13,645 bases of DNA from the NCBI RefSeq assembly GCF_001280005.1, contig NZ_LGDW01000084.1, forward strand, positions 1-13,645, given 5' to 3'. Shown here one piece after another: positions 1-7,317 of this stretch; position 1 is the stretch's first letter; each line of letters begins with the position of its first letter. Made by a program: the position numbers and the translations under genes. This DNA comes from Streptomyces sp. NRRL WC-3618 (GTDB lineage: Bacteria; Actinomycetota; Actinomycetes; Streptomycetales; Streptomycetaceae). A model generated the notes under the pieces. The model saw only the letters and a program-made list of their open reading frames with translations. It was not told the DNA's origin and did no database searches.

Positions 1-99
1 GCGCATCGCGCCCATCGCCGGCAGCGTGGCGCCCGCGACCAGGCCGGCGGTGACCGTCATGACTTTCCGGCGGCTGTGGGGGTGTTGGAGCCAGGACAT
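1..99 (-). CDS. N-terminus of a Tat-exported protein (partial)
   Basis: This is the first 33 codons of a minus-strand gene that runs off the left edge. The translation begins MSWLQHPHSRRKVM and continues into an Ala/Gly/Val-rich hydrophobic stretch. A twin-arginine pair (SRRKVM, residues 9-14) just before that core is the pattern of a Tat signal peptide, so the mature protein is probably folded in the cytoplasm and then exported. The ATG at 99 is supported by a GAGGAA ribosome binding site at 111-116 with an 11-nt gap. It is also supported by a near-consensus promoter at 179-207. Too little is present to name a function; given its neighbours, a secreted glycan-active enzyme is possible but unproven. 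Confidence 0.7.
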   Translation of the reverse strand, partial: MSWLQHPHSRRKVMTVTAGLVAGATLPAMGAMR

Positions 100-147
100 G
101 CGAGATCAGCTTCCTCACGTGTGGGGGACCGAGAGCCGAAGTTCGAT

Positions 148-158
148 ATGTCGGACAT
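148..158. promoter_or_regulatory. Candidate operator palindrome ATGTCGGACAT
   Basis: This is a perfect palindrome around a central G (ATGTC-G-GACAT). It lies about 14-24 nt downstream of the predicted start site of the Tat-gene promoter, where a bound repressor would block elongation or promoter clearance. The surrounding bases (GTTCGAT on the left, GTGCCGAAC to the right) add a looser GTTCG/CGAAC symmetry. The cognate regulator cannot be identified; GntR and IclR families use sites of this general form. Confidence 0.4.
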
Positions 159-178
159 GATTCCGAGTGCCGAACGGG

Positions 179-207
179 AATATAGGAGTGGACGGGAGGG
201 GTGTCAA
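179..207 (-). promoter_or_regulatory. Near-consensus sigma-70/HrdB promoter for the Tat-protein gene
   Basis: On the minus strand there is a perfect -35 box TTGACA (207 to 202), a 17-nt spacer, and a -10 box TATATT (184 to 179). The predicted transcript start is near 172, giving a leader of roughly 70 nt before the ATG at 99. Such a close match is unusual in high-GC streptomycete DNA and suggests strong intrinsic activity held in check by a repressor. A palindrome just downstream (148-158) is the obvious candidate repressor site. Confidence 0.75.
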
Positions 208-214
208 CACCGCG

Positions 215-247
215 TAATCAGCGGGCAATAAGCGGGTAATGAGCGGC
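215..247. repeat. Three 11-bp direct repeats upstream of the promoter
   Basis: Three consecutive 11-mers are visible on the plus strand: TAATCAGCGGG (215-225), CAATAAGCGGG (226-236) and TAATGAGCGGC (237-247). They share the core AATnAGCGG. They begin 8 bp upstream of the -35 box of the minus-strand promoter, and the 11-bp period places them on one face of the helix. This layout suits an activator binding as an array. Streptomycete PhoP boxes are also built from 11-nt direct repeat units, but these bases match that consensus only partly. Confidence 0.5.
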
Positions 248-363
248 TCGCCCACAGCAGTCGTCGTTCGGTGATCGTGCGCGTTTCGGGGCTCTCGAAT
301 TCGTCCGGGCCGAGTACTCACATCGGCAAGGTGTGGCGCTGCACCGGGAAGAGCGGCACGCCC

Positions 364-401
364 GCCCCCGCCCGCGCTCGGCGCGTCGAGCGGGCGGGGG
401 C
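364..401. terminator. GC-rich hairpin, probable terminator after the GH127 gene
   Basis: A left arm at 364-380 pairs with a right arm at 387-401 (15 pairs with a 2-nt bulge) around a 6-nt loop. It starts about 65 nt beyond the stop of the GH127 reading frame in the direction of transcription. It lies before the repeat-and-promoter unit of the next gene, so it could insulate that gene from read-through. There is no U-tract, as is common for actinomycete terminators. Apart from this hairpin and the 148-247 regulatory cluster, nothing else is seen between 100 and 467. Confidence 0.55.
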
Positions 402-467
402 CCTGCGCGGGCAAGCGTGATCACCAGTCCGAGGGCTACCCGACGTCCTCGTGAAGGCGTCTCGGGC

Positions 468-2791
468 TCACGAAGGAGAAACCAGGCGCACTTCGCGCAG
501 CCGGATGGTGGTCACAGGGCCGACGGCTTCGAACCGGATTTCGACGGGACCGCCGGGGCGGTCCGTGTGGAGGGGGAGCATCTGGGTGATTTCCTCCCCC
601 TCGGGACCCGGGGTGGGGGTGAGCGTGCCCAGCGGGTGTCCGCCGGCCAGTACGCGGGTGGGCCCGGCCTGTGGGTGCGAGAGGTGGGTCACCTGAAGTG
701 CGGTGGCGGCGTGGTCCGGGTCTGTCAGGCGGTAGGACCACCACCCGGTGGCGGTCCGCCACCGTTGCCCGTCGGTGAGGCCCGACCAGGTGTCCTGCCC
801 CTGGAACTGGTGGTCGCTTTCGGGCTGTTGCTCGCCGGCGGCAACGGCGTCAACGGTTGTCTCGCGCAGCGTGAGCGCCGCGTCGTCGGCCGCGCGCAGT
901 TGCGCCCGCCGCTCCTGGAGCCGCTGCGGTTCGGCCAGGGGGAAGTAGAGGGTGTAGCGGGATTCGTGGATGTCGGCGAACGGGACCAGGACGACGGACT
1001 CCCCCGCTGGCGTGTCCGCGTGGTCCAGGGCGAACGCCAACCGGTCCGGGTCGAGCCGGCGCACGACAGTCGCCGCATCGGAGGAGGCGCGGGTGAGCAC
1101 GACGGGCAGGTTCTCCAGGGGGCGCAACGGGCCGCCCGCGATGTGCCCCATCCGGGAGTCGTCGGCGAAGAGCCCTGTCAGATCTTTGCGGTCGCCCTCG
1201 GCCGCCAGGACGCTCGGCCCGAAGCGGAACGATACCCATGGTGAGCCGTCGGGGAGCAGTTCGGCGCTGATGCGTGGGCGAAGGTGCACGGTGACCGTGT
1301 CCCCTTGGCGCCACTGCCGCTCCAGCCGCAGGTATGTCAGGGGCTGGCCGCCTGCTCCGGGGCGCGTGCTGAGCGGGAGCGTCCCGCCCTCGGGCGGCGC
1401 GCCGTTGATGCTGACCCGTGGTGTTCCTTCGTTCCAGCTGGGGACACGCAGGTGGACCGCCGTGGGGGTGGCGGGGGCCTGGTGCACCACGAGTGCGACC
1501 TCGTCGTCGTAGGGCGCGGTCCCGGTCTGCTCCAGTACGAGGTTCTGTTCGGGCAGGCTGAGCCGGGAGGCGATGAAGAGGTTGACGAACAGGTCGCTGC
1601 CCTCGGCGGTGTAGATCAGCTCGCCGTACTTCGCGTGGTTCTCCAGGCCCGTACCGACGCAGCACCAGAAGCAGTTCTGCGACGTGGACACCACGCGGTA
1701 GTGGTCCGGCCGCACCGGTGTGAAGTAGACCAGTCCGCCGTCCGGGTGCAGGGAGGACAGGATGTGGTTGACCGTGGCGCGCTCGTAGTAGTCGAGCACC
1801 TCGGCATCCGGTACTTCGAGGAACAGTGCGCGGCTCAGCTTGAGCATGTTGTACGTGTTGCAGGTCTCGGGGCCTTCCGGGGACTGCAGCGCGGAGCCGA
1901 AGTCGTCGCGGGGGTGCAGGTGTTCGCGCACGGAGTTGCCGCCGAAGGAGAACGTCCGGTGCCTGGTCACGGTCTGCCAGAAGAAGCGGGCGGCGTCCCG
2001 CAGGCCGGGGTCGCCGGCGACCCCGCCGAGCCGCTGGTATCCGACGGCTTTGGCGATCTGGGTGTTGGCGTGCATCCCGTCGAGGACGTCGCGGTGCTCG
2101 CGCAACGGGCCGAGCAGGGACTGGTCGAGGAACCGCCGTGCCAGGGCGGCGTAGCGGTCCGTGCCGGTGACGTCGGCGAGGTCCGCCAACGCCTCGCACA
2201 TCCCGCCGAACTCGGTGCGGAGCATGGCTTCGTGGGTTTTGTCGTCCATCCCCGCCGCCACCTGGTCCCACCAGTCGGCCAGTCGGCCAGCCGGCGGACG
2301 GAGGTCAGGGCCAGGTCCGAGCCGGCGTACCGGTGGGCGTCCAGCAGGCCCGCGAAGAGCTTGTGCAGGTTGTACCACGGCACCCAGGCACCGCCGAGCT
2401 CGAAGGAGTCCGGCTCCACCTGCCCTGCGGCCACCCGCTGCCACAGCCTGACGCCGTCGGGGATGCCCCCGACGTAGCCGGTGCCCAGGGCGTCCTGGCA
2501 CTCGACGACGCCCTGAACGAGACGTTCGACCATGGCCCTTGGCCGGGGATCGTCCGTCACCGCGCTCATGAGAGCGGCACCCGACAGCGCGTGCCCGACG
2601 GTGTGACCGTCGAGCCCCGAGTTCTCCCAGTTGCCGTAGGACTCGGCAACCGGCGGCAGACCCGCCTCGCGCCGCAAGGGCGCGAGGAGCCGGTCGGGGT
2701 CGAGGGACAGCAGGTATTCCAGGGCGGTGGCCTGCGCATCGAGGAACGGGCCGGGGAGAAGGCGGACCGCGCTGCGGGGAAGTGACTGCAT
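468..2791 (-). pseudogene. GH127 (DUF1680) beta-L-arabinofuranosidase-type gene, frameshifted
   Basis: Once one 8-bp repeat copy is discounted, the gene encodes about 771 residues from ATG 2791 (ribosome binding site AAGGAA at 2802-2807) to TGA 468. Family GH127 removes beta-L-arabinofuranose from glycans using a zinc-bound cysteine nucleophile. The expected residues are present in restored numbering: Glu287 (VREHLHP), Glu306 and Cys308 (PETCNTYN), and Cys374-Cys375 (CFWCCVGTG). They match the Glu/Glu-x-Cys/Cys-Cys set known from the Bifidobacterium HypBA1 enzyme. The N-terminal frame starts MQSLPRSAVRL and runs to SVRRLADW. The sequence continues as WDQVAAGMDDKTHEAM in another frame, exactly across a tandem duplication at 2272-2290. 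C-terminal beta-sandwich segments follow the catalytic barrel. There is no signal peptide, so the enzyme would be cytoplasmic. As read, translation shifts after about residue 170 and the catalytic half is lost. A sequencing error or a reversible slippage switch are the alternatives to a true pseudogene. Confidence 0.85.
2272..2290. repeat. 8-bp tandem duplication that breaks the GH127 frame
   Basis: The octamer CAGTCGGC occurs at 2272-2279 and again at 2280-2287, followed by CAG, giving about 2.4 copies. Deleting exactly one copy joins ...RRLAD to WWDQVAAG... in a single frame and gives a full-length GH127 protein. The duplication is therefore the whole cause of the frameshift. It has the form expected of slipped-strand replication. 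Confidence 0.9.
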
Positions 2792-2807
2792 GGGTGTTCG
2801 TTTCCTT

Positions 2808-2817
2808 CGTTCGAACG
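2808..2817. promoter_or_regulatory. Palindrome CGTTCGAACG beside the GH127 ribosome binding site
   Basis: This perfect 10-bp palindrome directly abuts the AAGGAA ribosome binding site (2802-2807) of the GH127 gene. It could be an operator acting on initiation. No convincing -35/-10 pair was seen between 2808 and 2928, so the gene may rely on a promoter further upstream. Ten base pairs of symmetry in GC-rich DNA is weak evidence on its own. Confidence 0.25.
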
Positions 2818-2928
2818 CTGCGGCCCCGCAGGAAGAGCGGGTCGCACGGATTCGCGTCTCGACCGGTACTGCGGGCCGACCTGCGGGCATGGCCACAGGG
2901 CGGGACGACCGCGGTTGGTCGTGCGTGA

Positions 2929-3564
2929 TCAAGAATCGCCCTCCTGCCCGCCGGCTGCTCTCAATAGCCGATCGGGCTCCGTCGGCAGGGGTGCGGTCCT
3001 GCGGCCTGGGGGAGGGCGTGCGGACCGCATCGCTTCGCAGTGGTCGTCGATGTCCCAGGCGTGCCCGTCGTCGGGGAAGTCGAAGAACAGCGGGCGCATC
3101 GGCGGGGCGCCGGTGCGGTGGGCGTCCTCGGACAGCCGCGTCAGATACGGGCGCAGGCGCTCGCGCAGCGACAGATGGTCACGGAGGATGCCGTACGCCT
3201 CTTCCCCGTAGGACCAGACCTCGTTCGGGCCGCCGGTCGCCTCCGCGAGGGCCGGGGTGGTGGGGATACGGGCTCTTGTCGGCGAGCAGTTCACGCCCGG
3301 AGTCGGCGTGCAGGAACCTCAGCCGACCGTTCACCGAGGCCTCGACTGCGAGGCGGCCGTTGACCAGGCGGGCGGAGCCGTCGTCCGCCACGGACAGTTC
3401 AGCGTGCCGGGAGGGCGGGGGGCTGTCCAGCGCGCCGGGGGCGGCGGGATCGATGGTCCCGGACGAGGCCCGCACCCGGACCGCGTGCGGCCCCCAGGGC
3501 TCGATGCGGAGGATCTCTTCGGCGGTGTGGCGTCCCAGGCCGCTGCGAAGACGCGGTAGGACAA
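2929..3564 (-). pseudogene. GH31 alpha-glycosidase relic with catalytic core deleted
   Basis: Two fragments of a GH31 enzyme (alpha-glucosidase/alpha-xylosidase family) remain. The N-terminal piece reads EEILRIEPWGPHAVRVRA and continues to NGRLRFLHADSGRELLAD (about 3523-3275), typical of the family's N-terminal beta-sandwich. The C-terminal piece, in another frame, reads GGPNEVWSYGEEAYGIL, RERLRPYLTRL and PMRPLFFDFPDD (about 3255-3040), typical of the end of the barrel. The several hundred residues between them, including the catalytic aspartates, are missing. Homology also stops abruptly after DIDDH near 3036, and the tail to 2929 is unrecognised. The likely original start is TTG at 3564, after AGAGGA (3571-3576) with a 6-nt gap. 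That frame (SYRVFAAAWDATP) joins the AEEILRIEPWG frame if one base is restored near 3525. At least three lesions are therefore present and no function is expected. It sits between the beta-helix and GH127 genes. Confidence 0.8.
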
Positions 3565-3606
3565 GGCAGTTCCTCTGTTCTTCCTCACGGCCCGTGCGGG
3601 TGACGT

Positions 3607-3662
3607 GGCCAGGGTCGGACGGTGCCGTCTGTGGTGCTTGACGGCACCGTCCGACCCTGGCC
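3607..3662. terminator. 23-bp perfect hairpin terminator of the beta-helix gene
   Basis: The arms at 3607-3629 and 3640-3662 are perfectly complementary over 23 bp around the 10-nt loop at 3630-3639. The stem begins 12 nt after the stop codon of the minus-strand beta-helix gene, which fixes its role as that gene's terminator. There is no U-tract. It separates the functional upstream genes from the decayed GH31 and GH127 genes. Confidence 0.85.
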
Positions 3663-3674
3663 GGGGGCGGTGTT

Positions 3675-6149
3675 TCAGGAGAGCTTGATCAGGGTGTAGT
3701 CGTCGCAGTATCCGGCCGCGGAACCGGTGTCCTTGTAGCAGTAGACCGCCGCCGAGGTGTTGGTGCTCCCGGTGGTGAAGAAGACGGGCTGCTGGGCGTA
3801 GGCCGTGCCGGTGGTACGCAGGAACGTCTCGGTGCCGCCGAAGCTCTTCACACCCACGGCGACCTGCTCACCGCCGGTCGAGGCCTTGGCCCAGCCGGCC
3901 AGCAGATAGGTGCCACTGGAGGCGAGACCCGTGACGGACTGCTCGACACCGCTGGCGGCGGCGCCGGTCTGCAGGGCGTACGTGCCGGTGCGGGCGTTGG
4001 AGGGGACCACGTTGGCACCGGTGCCGCTGCGGATCCAGGGGCTCAGGGAGCCGGTCTCGAAGCCCCCGTTGGTCAGGACGTTGGCCGGTGTGGAGATCTT
4101 CTCGACCGCGAGGTCGTCGCAGGTGCCGGTGCCGGTGCCGCCGGTGTTCTTCCAGCAGTAGATCAGCGCCGAGGTGTTGGTGCTGCCGGTGGTGAACAGC
4201 ACGGCGGTCTGGGAGTACGACGTCGTCGCCACGTTGGTGAAGGTCTCCGTACCGCCGTAGTTCTTGACGCCGATCGCGAGGGTTTCGCCCGCGTTCGCCA
4301 CCTTGGCCCAACCGGTCAGCAGGTACGTGGTGTTGGGGCTGAGGCCGGTCAGGTTCTGGTTGGCGCCGCTGCCGCTCGCCTGGGTCGTCAGCGCGAAGCC
4401 GCCGGTGCGGGCACCCGTGGAGGTGACGGACGGGACGGCGCCACTGTTCGTCCAGGGCGTCAGGGATCCCGTCTCGAAACCGGCGTTGGAGACGAGGTTG
4501 CCGCCGGTGCCGTTGTAGGCGCCGATGTTGGGCGCGGCCGTCGCGGAGACCGTGTTGCCGAAGGCGTCCTGGCCGCCGTTGCCGCTGATGACCGCTCCGG
4601 CCCGGATTATGGGGGAGGAGGGGTGGACCTGGTAGGCGTCGGTGCCGGTGTACGAGGAGGAGGTGTCCGCGTTGCCCGGGTTGCGGAACTCGGGGTCGGT
4701 GACGACCTTCGCGGCGTCAGCGGGCTCGGAGGAGGGGTGCTGTCCGTAGAAGAGGTTGTTCGAGTAGACGGAGCCCGCGCCGGTGCCGACGTAGCCCCCG
4801 GAACCGTAGTTGAAGACCGCGTTGTTCCTGAAGGACAGGATCCCGGAGGCGCTGGTCCTGCCGCGGCCGCCCGTGATCCACGTGCTCAGGCCGTTCCTGA
4901 CGTAGAACGTGTTGTTGTAGAACAGCGGGGCCATGCCGCTGCTGCCGCTCTTGTTCGGGATGTTGCCGGGGAAGTCGATGACGGCGTCGGCGTGGTTGGA
5001 GGTGCCGGATTCCGGACAACCGGCGTTGGTGCCGTCGTTCTCGCTGATGTTGTAGCGCACCACCGTGCCGTCACTGGGCACGGTCGAGGTGGGCTCGTTG
5101 GCGATGGAGAAAGGCGGCATCATCAGCAGGAAGCCGCCGAGGTTCTGATGGCTGTAGTTGTACTGGAGCGTGGTGTTGTGGTTGCCCCAGTCGACGTCGA
5201 AGCCGGTGCCGTCCTGGAAGTTGGCGTGGCAGAAGACCTCGTTGTTCTGGACGACGGTGTTCTGGCTGCCGGCCATCCAGATGCCGGCGGACGCCTTGTT
5301 GCAGTACTGGCCGGAGGGCGGGCAGGTGCTCTTCAGCCCTCCGTGGCCGGCCGTGTTGCCGTCGATGAGGGCGCCGTCTCCCTTGACCACGAGGATGTCG
5401 TCGGCGCCGTCGTAGGTCATGGTGTTGTCACGGATGACCGCGTTGGTGGTCAGTCCGGTGCCCTGGCCGTCGTGGTCGGGGGTGACGGCGACGGCGATGC
5501 GGTCGACGTGGTCGAAGGTGTTGTTCTCGACCACGATGTCGTCCCAGGTGGAGACGTTGGTGGTGTGGTCGGTCTGGATGCCCACGCCCGCGTTGGTGGC
5601 GTACCACCCGGCCGGCCAGCCGCTGATGTCGTGGATGTTCATGTCGTGCACCCGGATGTGGTGCAGGATCCCGCCGGAGCTGTTCTCGGCGAGGACACCC
5701 GAGCGGTAGTCGGGGGAGGCCGCGGGGTTGGTGAGTTCCAGGCCGCCGATCTCCCAGTACTGCTGGTTGAGCAGGTGGATGACCGGGCCGGTGGCGCCGC
5801 CCGCGTTGATGACCGGCTTGGCGCCGGTGCCGTAGGAGCCCATGGTGATGGGGCTGCCGGAGGCGCCCGATCCCTGCGGGGTGAGCTGGCCGTTGCAGGT
5901 GGTGCCGGCGGCGAAGAGGATGCTGTCGCCCGCGCCGAAGGTGGTGTTGTTGACGCCGGTGACGGAGTTCCAGGGGCTGGCCTGGGTGCCGTTGCCGTTG
6001 GTCGCGGCCGAGCAGTCGACGTAGTGGTTGGTGCCTGCCGCCATGGCGGCGGGGGCCGGGAGGAGGAGGGCGGAACCCGCCAGTGTGGCGAGGAGGGTGA
6101 GAACGCGGGACGCCCTGAGCCCGGGGCGGTCCGTTCTGCGACGCTTCAT
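3675..6149 (-). CDS. Secreted right-handed beta-helix protein with two C-terminal modules
   Basis: The protein has 824 residues. ATG 6149 is chosen because AAGGAG lies 7 nt upstream (6157-6162) and the following residues, MKRRRTDRPG then LTLLATLAGSALLL and PAPAAMAAG, form a Sec signal peptide with cleavage near residue 37. Residues about 40-530 open with NHYVDCSAATNGNGTQASPW. They carry the repeated Asn-rich turns (VVENNTFDHV, VVQNNEVFCH, TLQYNYSHQN, ILSFRNNAVF) of a parallel beta-helix, the fold of pectate lyases and related polysaccharide-active proteins. Residues about 549-685 and 688-824 are two copies of one module (N-x-GFETGSL-x-PW ... FTTGSTNTSA ... Y-C-W/Y-K ... CDD), resembling carbohydrate-binding beta-sandwiches of the CBM4/9/16 type. 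It probably attacks or binds an extracellular plant polysaccharide and feeds the adjacent importer. No catalytic residues could be assigned, so lyase, hydrolase and pure binding roles all remain open. Confidence 0.85.
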   Translation of the reverse strand: MKRRRTDRPGLRASRVLTLLATLAGSALLLPAPAAMAAGTNHYVDCSAATNGNGTQASPWNSVTGVNNTTFGAGDSILFAAGTTCNGQLTPQGSGASGSPITMGSYGTGAKPVINAGGATGPVIHLLNQQYWEIGGLELTNPAASPDYRSGVLAENSSGGILHHIRVHDMNIHDISGWPAGWYATNAGVGIQTDHTTNVSTWDDIVVENNTFDHVDRIAVAVTPDHDGQGTGLTTNAVIRDNTMTYDGADDILVVKGDGALIDGNTAGHGGLKSTCPPSGQYCNKASAGIWMAGSQNTVVQNNEVFCHANFQDGTGFDVDWGNHNTTLQYNYSHQNLGGFLLMMPPFSIANEPTSTVPSDGTVVRYNISENDGTNAGCPESGTSNHADAVIDFPGNIPNKSGSSGMAPLFYNNTFYVRNGLSTWITGGRGRTSASGILSFRNNAVFNYGSGGYVGTGAGSVYSNNLFYGQHPSSEPADAAKVVTDPEFRNPGNADTSSSYTGTDAYQVHPSSPIIRAGAVISGNGGQDAFGNTVSATAAPNIGAYNGTGGNLVSNAGFETGSLTPWTNSGAVPSVTSTGARTGGFALTTQASGSGANQNLTGLSPNTTYLLTGWAKVANAGETLAIGVKNYGGTETFTNVATTSYSQTAVLFTTGSTNTSALIYCWKNTGGTGTGTCDDLAVEKISTPANVLTNGGFETGSLSPWIRSGTGANVVPSNARTGTYALQTGAAASGVEQSVTGLASSGTYLLAGWAKASTGGEQVAVGVKSFGGTETFLRTTGTAYAQQPVFFTTGSTNTSAAVYCYKDTGSAAGYCDDYTLIKLS
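3678..4503 (-). repeat. Intragenic duplication encoding tandem binding modules
   Basis: Two segments of about 410 bp (roughly 4092-4503 and 3678-4088) encode homologous modules at the end of the beta-helix protein. DNA similarity is still obvious: the segments starting near 3752 and 4168 share long runs such as GCCGAGGTGTTGGTGCT. The encoded strings FETGSLTPW/FETGSLSPW and FTTGSTNTSA are nearly identical. The conserved DNA suggests a fairly recent duplication or gene conversion. Confidence 0.75.
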
Positions 6150-6179
6150 TGCGACGCTCCTTGCTGGGTGAATGTGTCC

Positions 6180-6204
6180 CCCGCGTCGCGGGATGCGACG
6201 CGGG
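6180..6204. terminator. Hairpin between the GH43-like and beta-helix genes
   Basis: A 10-bp perfect stem (6180-6189 with 6195-6204, CCCGCGTCGC/GCGACGCGGG) encloses the 5-nt loop GGGAT. It lies about 60 nt past the GH43-like stop and about 30 nt before the beta-helix start. It can terminate the upstream transcript, or reduce read-through into the secreted gene. No clear separate promoter for the beta-helix gene was seen between the hairpin and 6264, so partial termination within one operon is plausible. Confidence 0.55.
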
Positions 6205-6264
6205 TCTTCCTGCACCGGGCGGGTCGGCCGAAGCGGATACGTCCGGAATCTGTGGCCGGGCGCT

Positions 6265-7122
6265 TCAGGGGGTGGAGAGCGCCGCCGGGAGGGAGGTTTC
6301 GAGGACGGAGGCGTGACGCATGCCGGGCGGCAGCGCCAGGGACACGGGTTCCCACTCGACGCCGTCCTTGCTGCGGGCCGCTCCGTACCGTCCTTCGAGG
6401 AAGTGGTCGAAGATCATGACCAGCTCGTCCTCGCGGCGGAAGATCGACGGCCCTTCCACCACCGAGGGAGTGACCGGCCCCACGGAGGAGGCGTACGGCC
6501 CCCCCGGGGTGTCGAAGGTGATCAGGTGGATGTCCTTGTGGGCGGTCGTGAGGTCGTTGGTGCCGCGCTCGTCCTTGAAGGCCATGAGGAATCCGCCGCC
6601 GTCCGCCTCCCGCACGGTCGCGTCGATGACCGAGTGCCCGGGGTCGAAGAAGACCTCGGGCGCCGAGAACGTCCGGAAGTCCTCGGTGGTGCAGTGCCAG
6701 ATGCGGTGGTCCTGGCCGATGTGCTCGTAGTCGCGGCCCTCGGCCGTGCTTCCGGCGTCGACGACCGACGACCAGATGAGGTGATACAGCCCGGTCGCGC
6801 GGTCCAGGAAGAACTCCGGGGCCCAGGCGTTGTGGGCGCCCTCCACGGAGGACATCACCGGGATGAGCTCCTGGGGCGACCAGGTGAGCAGGTCGGCCGA
6901 CGTGGCGTGCACGATGGAGGGGCTCGTCCAGCCGTCGGTGGCCAGGAGATGGAACAGGCCGTCGGGGCCCACTCCGATGAACGGGTCGCGCAGTCTGCCG
7001 GTGCCGACCGTGCCCCGTAGAACGGGCCGGCCGCCGTTCACCGCCGCGAACTTCTCGCCGTCGTGGCTGTAGGCGAGGTGCAGTGCCTCGTCGGCGTCGG
7101 TGAAGTATGAGACCACGTACAT
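6265..7122 (-). CDS. Cytoplasmic GH43-like glycosidase (five-bladed propeller)
   Basis: The protein has 285 residues, starts at ATG 7122 and has AAGGA at 7133-7137 (10-nt gap). It begins MYVVSYFTDADEALHL with no signal peptide. Motifs fit the GH43 five-bladed propeller: LRDPFIG with Asp46 as the probable general base, NAWAPEFF (98-105), VIDATV with Asp167 as the probable pKa-modulating acid, and VEGPSIFR with Glu223 as the probable general acid. GH43 enzymes are inverting arabinofuranosidases, arabinanases, xylosidases or galactosidases. Which one this is cannot be read from sequence alone. It follows the permease genes and most likely trims imported oligosaccharides. The length is close to that of a single-domain member. 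Related propeller families such as GH117 are the main alternative. Confidence 0.8.
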   Translation of the reverse strand: MYVVSYFTDADEALHLAYSHDGEKFAAVNGGRPVLRGTVGTGRLRDPFIGVGPDGLFHLLATDGWTSPSIVHATSADLLTWSPQELIPVMSSVEGAHNAWAPEFFLDRATGLYHLIWSSVVDAGSTAEGRDYEHIGQDHRIWHCTTEDFRTFSAPEVFFDPGHSVIDATVREADGGGFLMAFKDERGTNDLTTAHKDIHLITFDTPGGPYASSVGPVTPSVVEGPSIFRREDELVMIFDHFLEGRYGAARSKDGVEWEPVSLALPPGMRHASVLETSLPAALSTP

Positions 7123-7143
7123 CGTGGGATGGTCCTTCCGGGA

Positions 7144-7169
7144 CGTCGGGGCGCGAGGTGCCCCGGACG
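7144..7169. other. Small hairpin ahead of the GH43-like gene
   Basis: GGGGC (7148-7152) pairs with GCCCC (7160-7164) around a 7-nt loop. The flanking CGTC (7144-7147) can extend the stem to GACG (7166-7169) past a one-base bulge. It sits just upstream of the GH43-like ribosome binding site in a 195-bp gap where no clear promoter was found. It may shape processing or translation of the operon mRNA. In DNA this GC-rich it could be incidental. Confidence 0.3.
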
Positions 7170-7317
7170 GTGGGGTCGGTCGGGTGACGTGACTTGGAGC
7201 CGTGGACCGGCGGGACGGGCGACCGGGCCTGTCGGGTGTCCGGTCGGCTGATCCGGTGGGCTGCCCGGCGCGGGGGTTTCTCGGCGGACGGGCACGCCAC
7301 GGATGAGCCCGGGTCTC

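Noticed and set aside
215..247. Three 11-bp repeats as a PhoP box or a plasmid-type replication iteron array
   Set aside because: Bases match the PhoP repeat consensus only partly, the array is short, and no replication gene is present; kept only as an unassigned regulator array.
333..2477. Long plus-strand frames opposite the GH127 gene (333-1244 and 1284-2477)
   Set aside because: Antisense frames to recognisable GH127 coding sequence; low-complexity Gly/Val/Arg composition.
2792..2932. Upstream in-frame ATG (2932) for the GH127 gene
   Set aside because: The extra 47 residues look non-coding, whereas ATG 2791 has a ribosome binding site and starts where the homologous protein would.
2727..3641. 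304-codon plus-strand frame across the GH31 relic
   Set aside because: Arg/Ser-rich with no recognisable motif, while the minus strand shows GH31 fragments; it also enters one arm of the 23-bp hairpin.
4623..6419. 598-codon open frame on the plus strand opposite the beta-helix gene
   Set aside because: It is rich in Val, Gly and Asp with no domain-like pattern, has no start-site support, and mirrors the GC-rich third positions of the real minus-strand gene.
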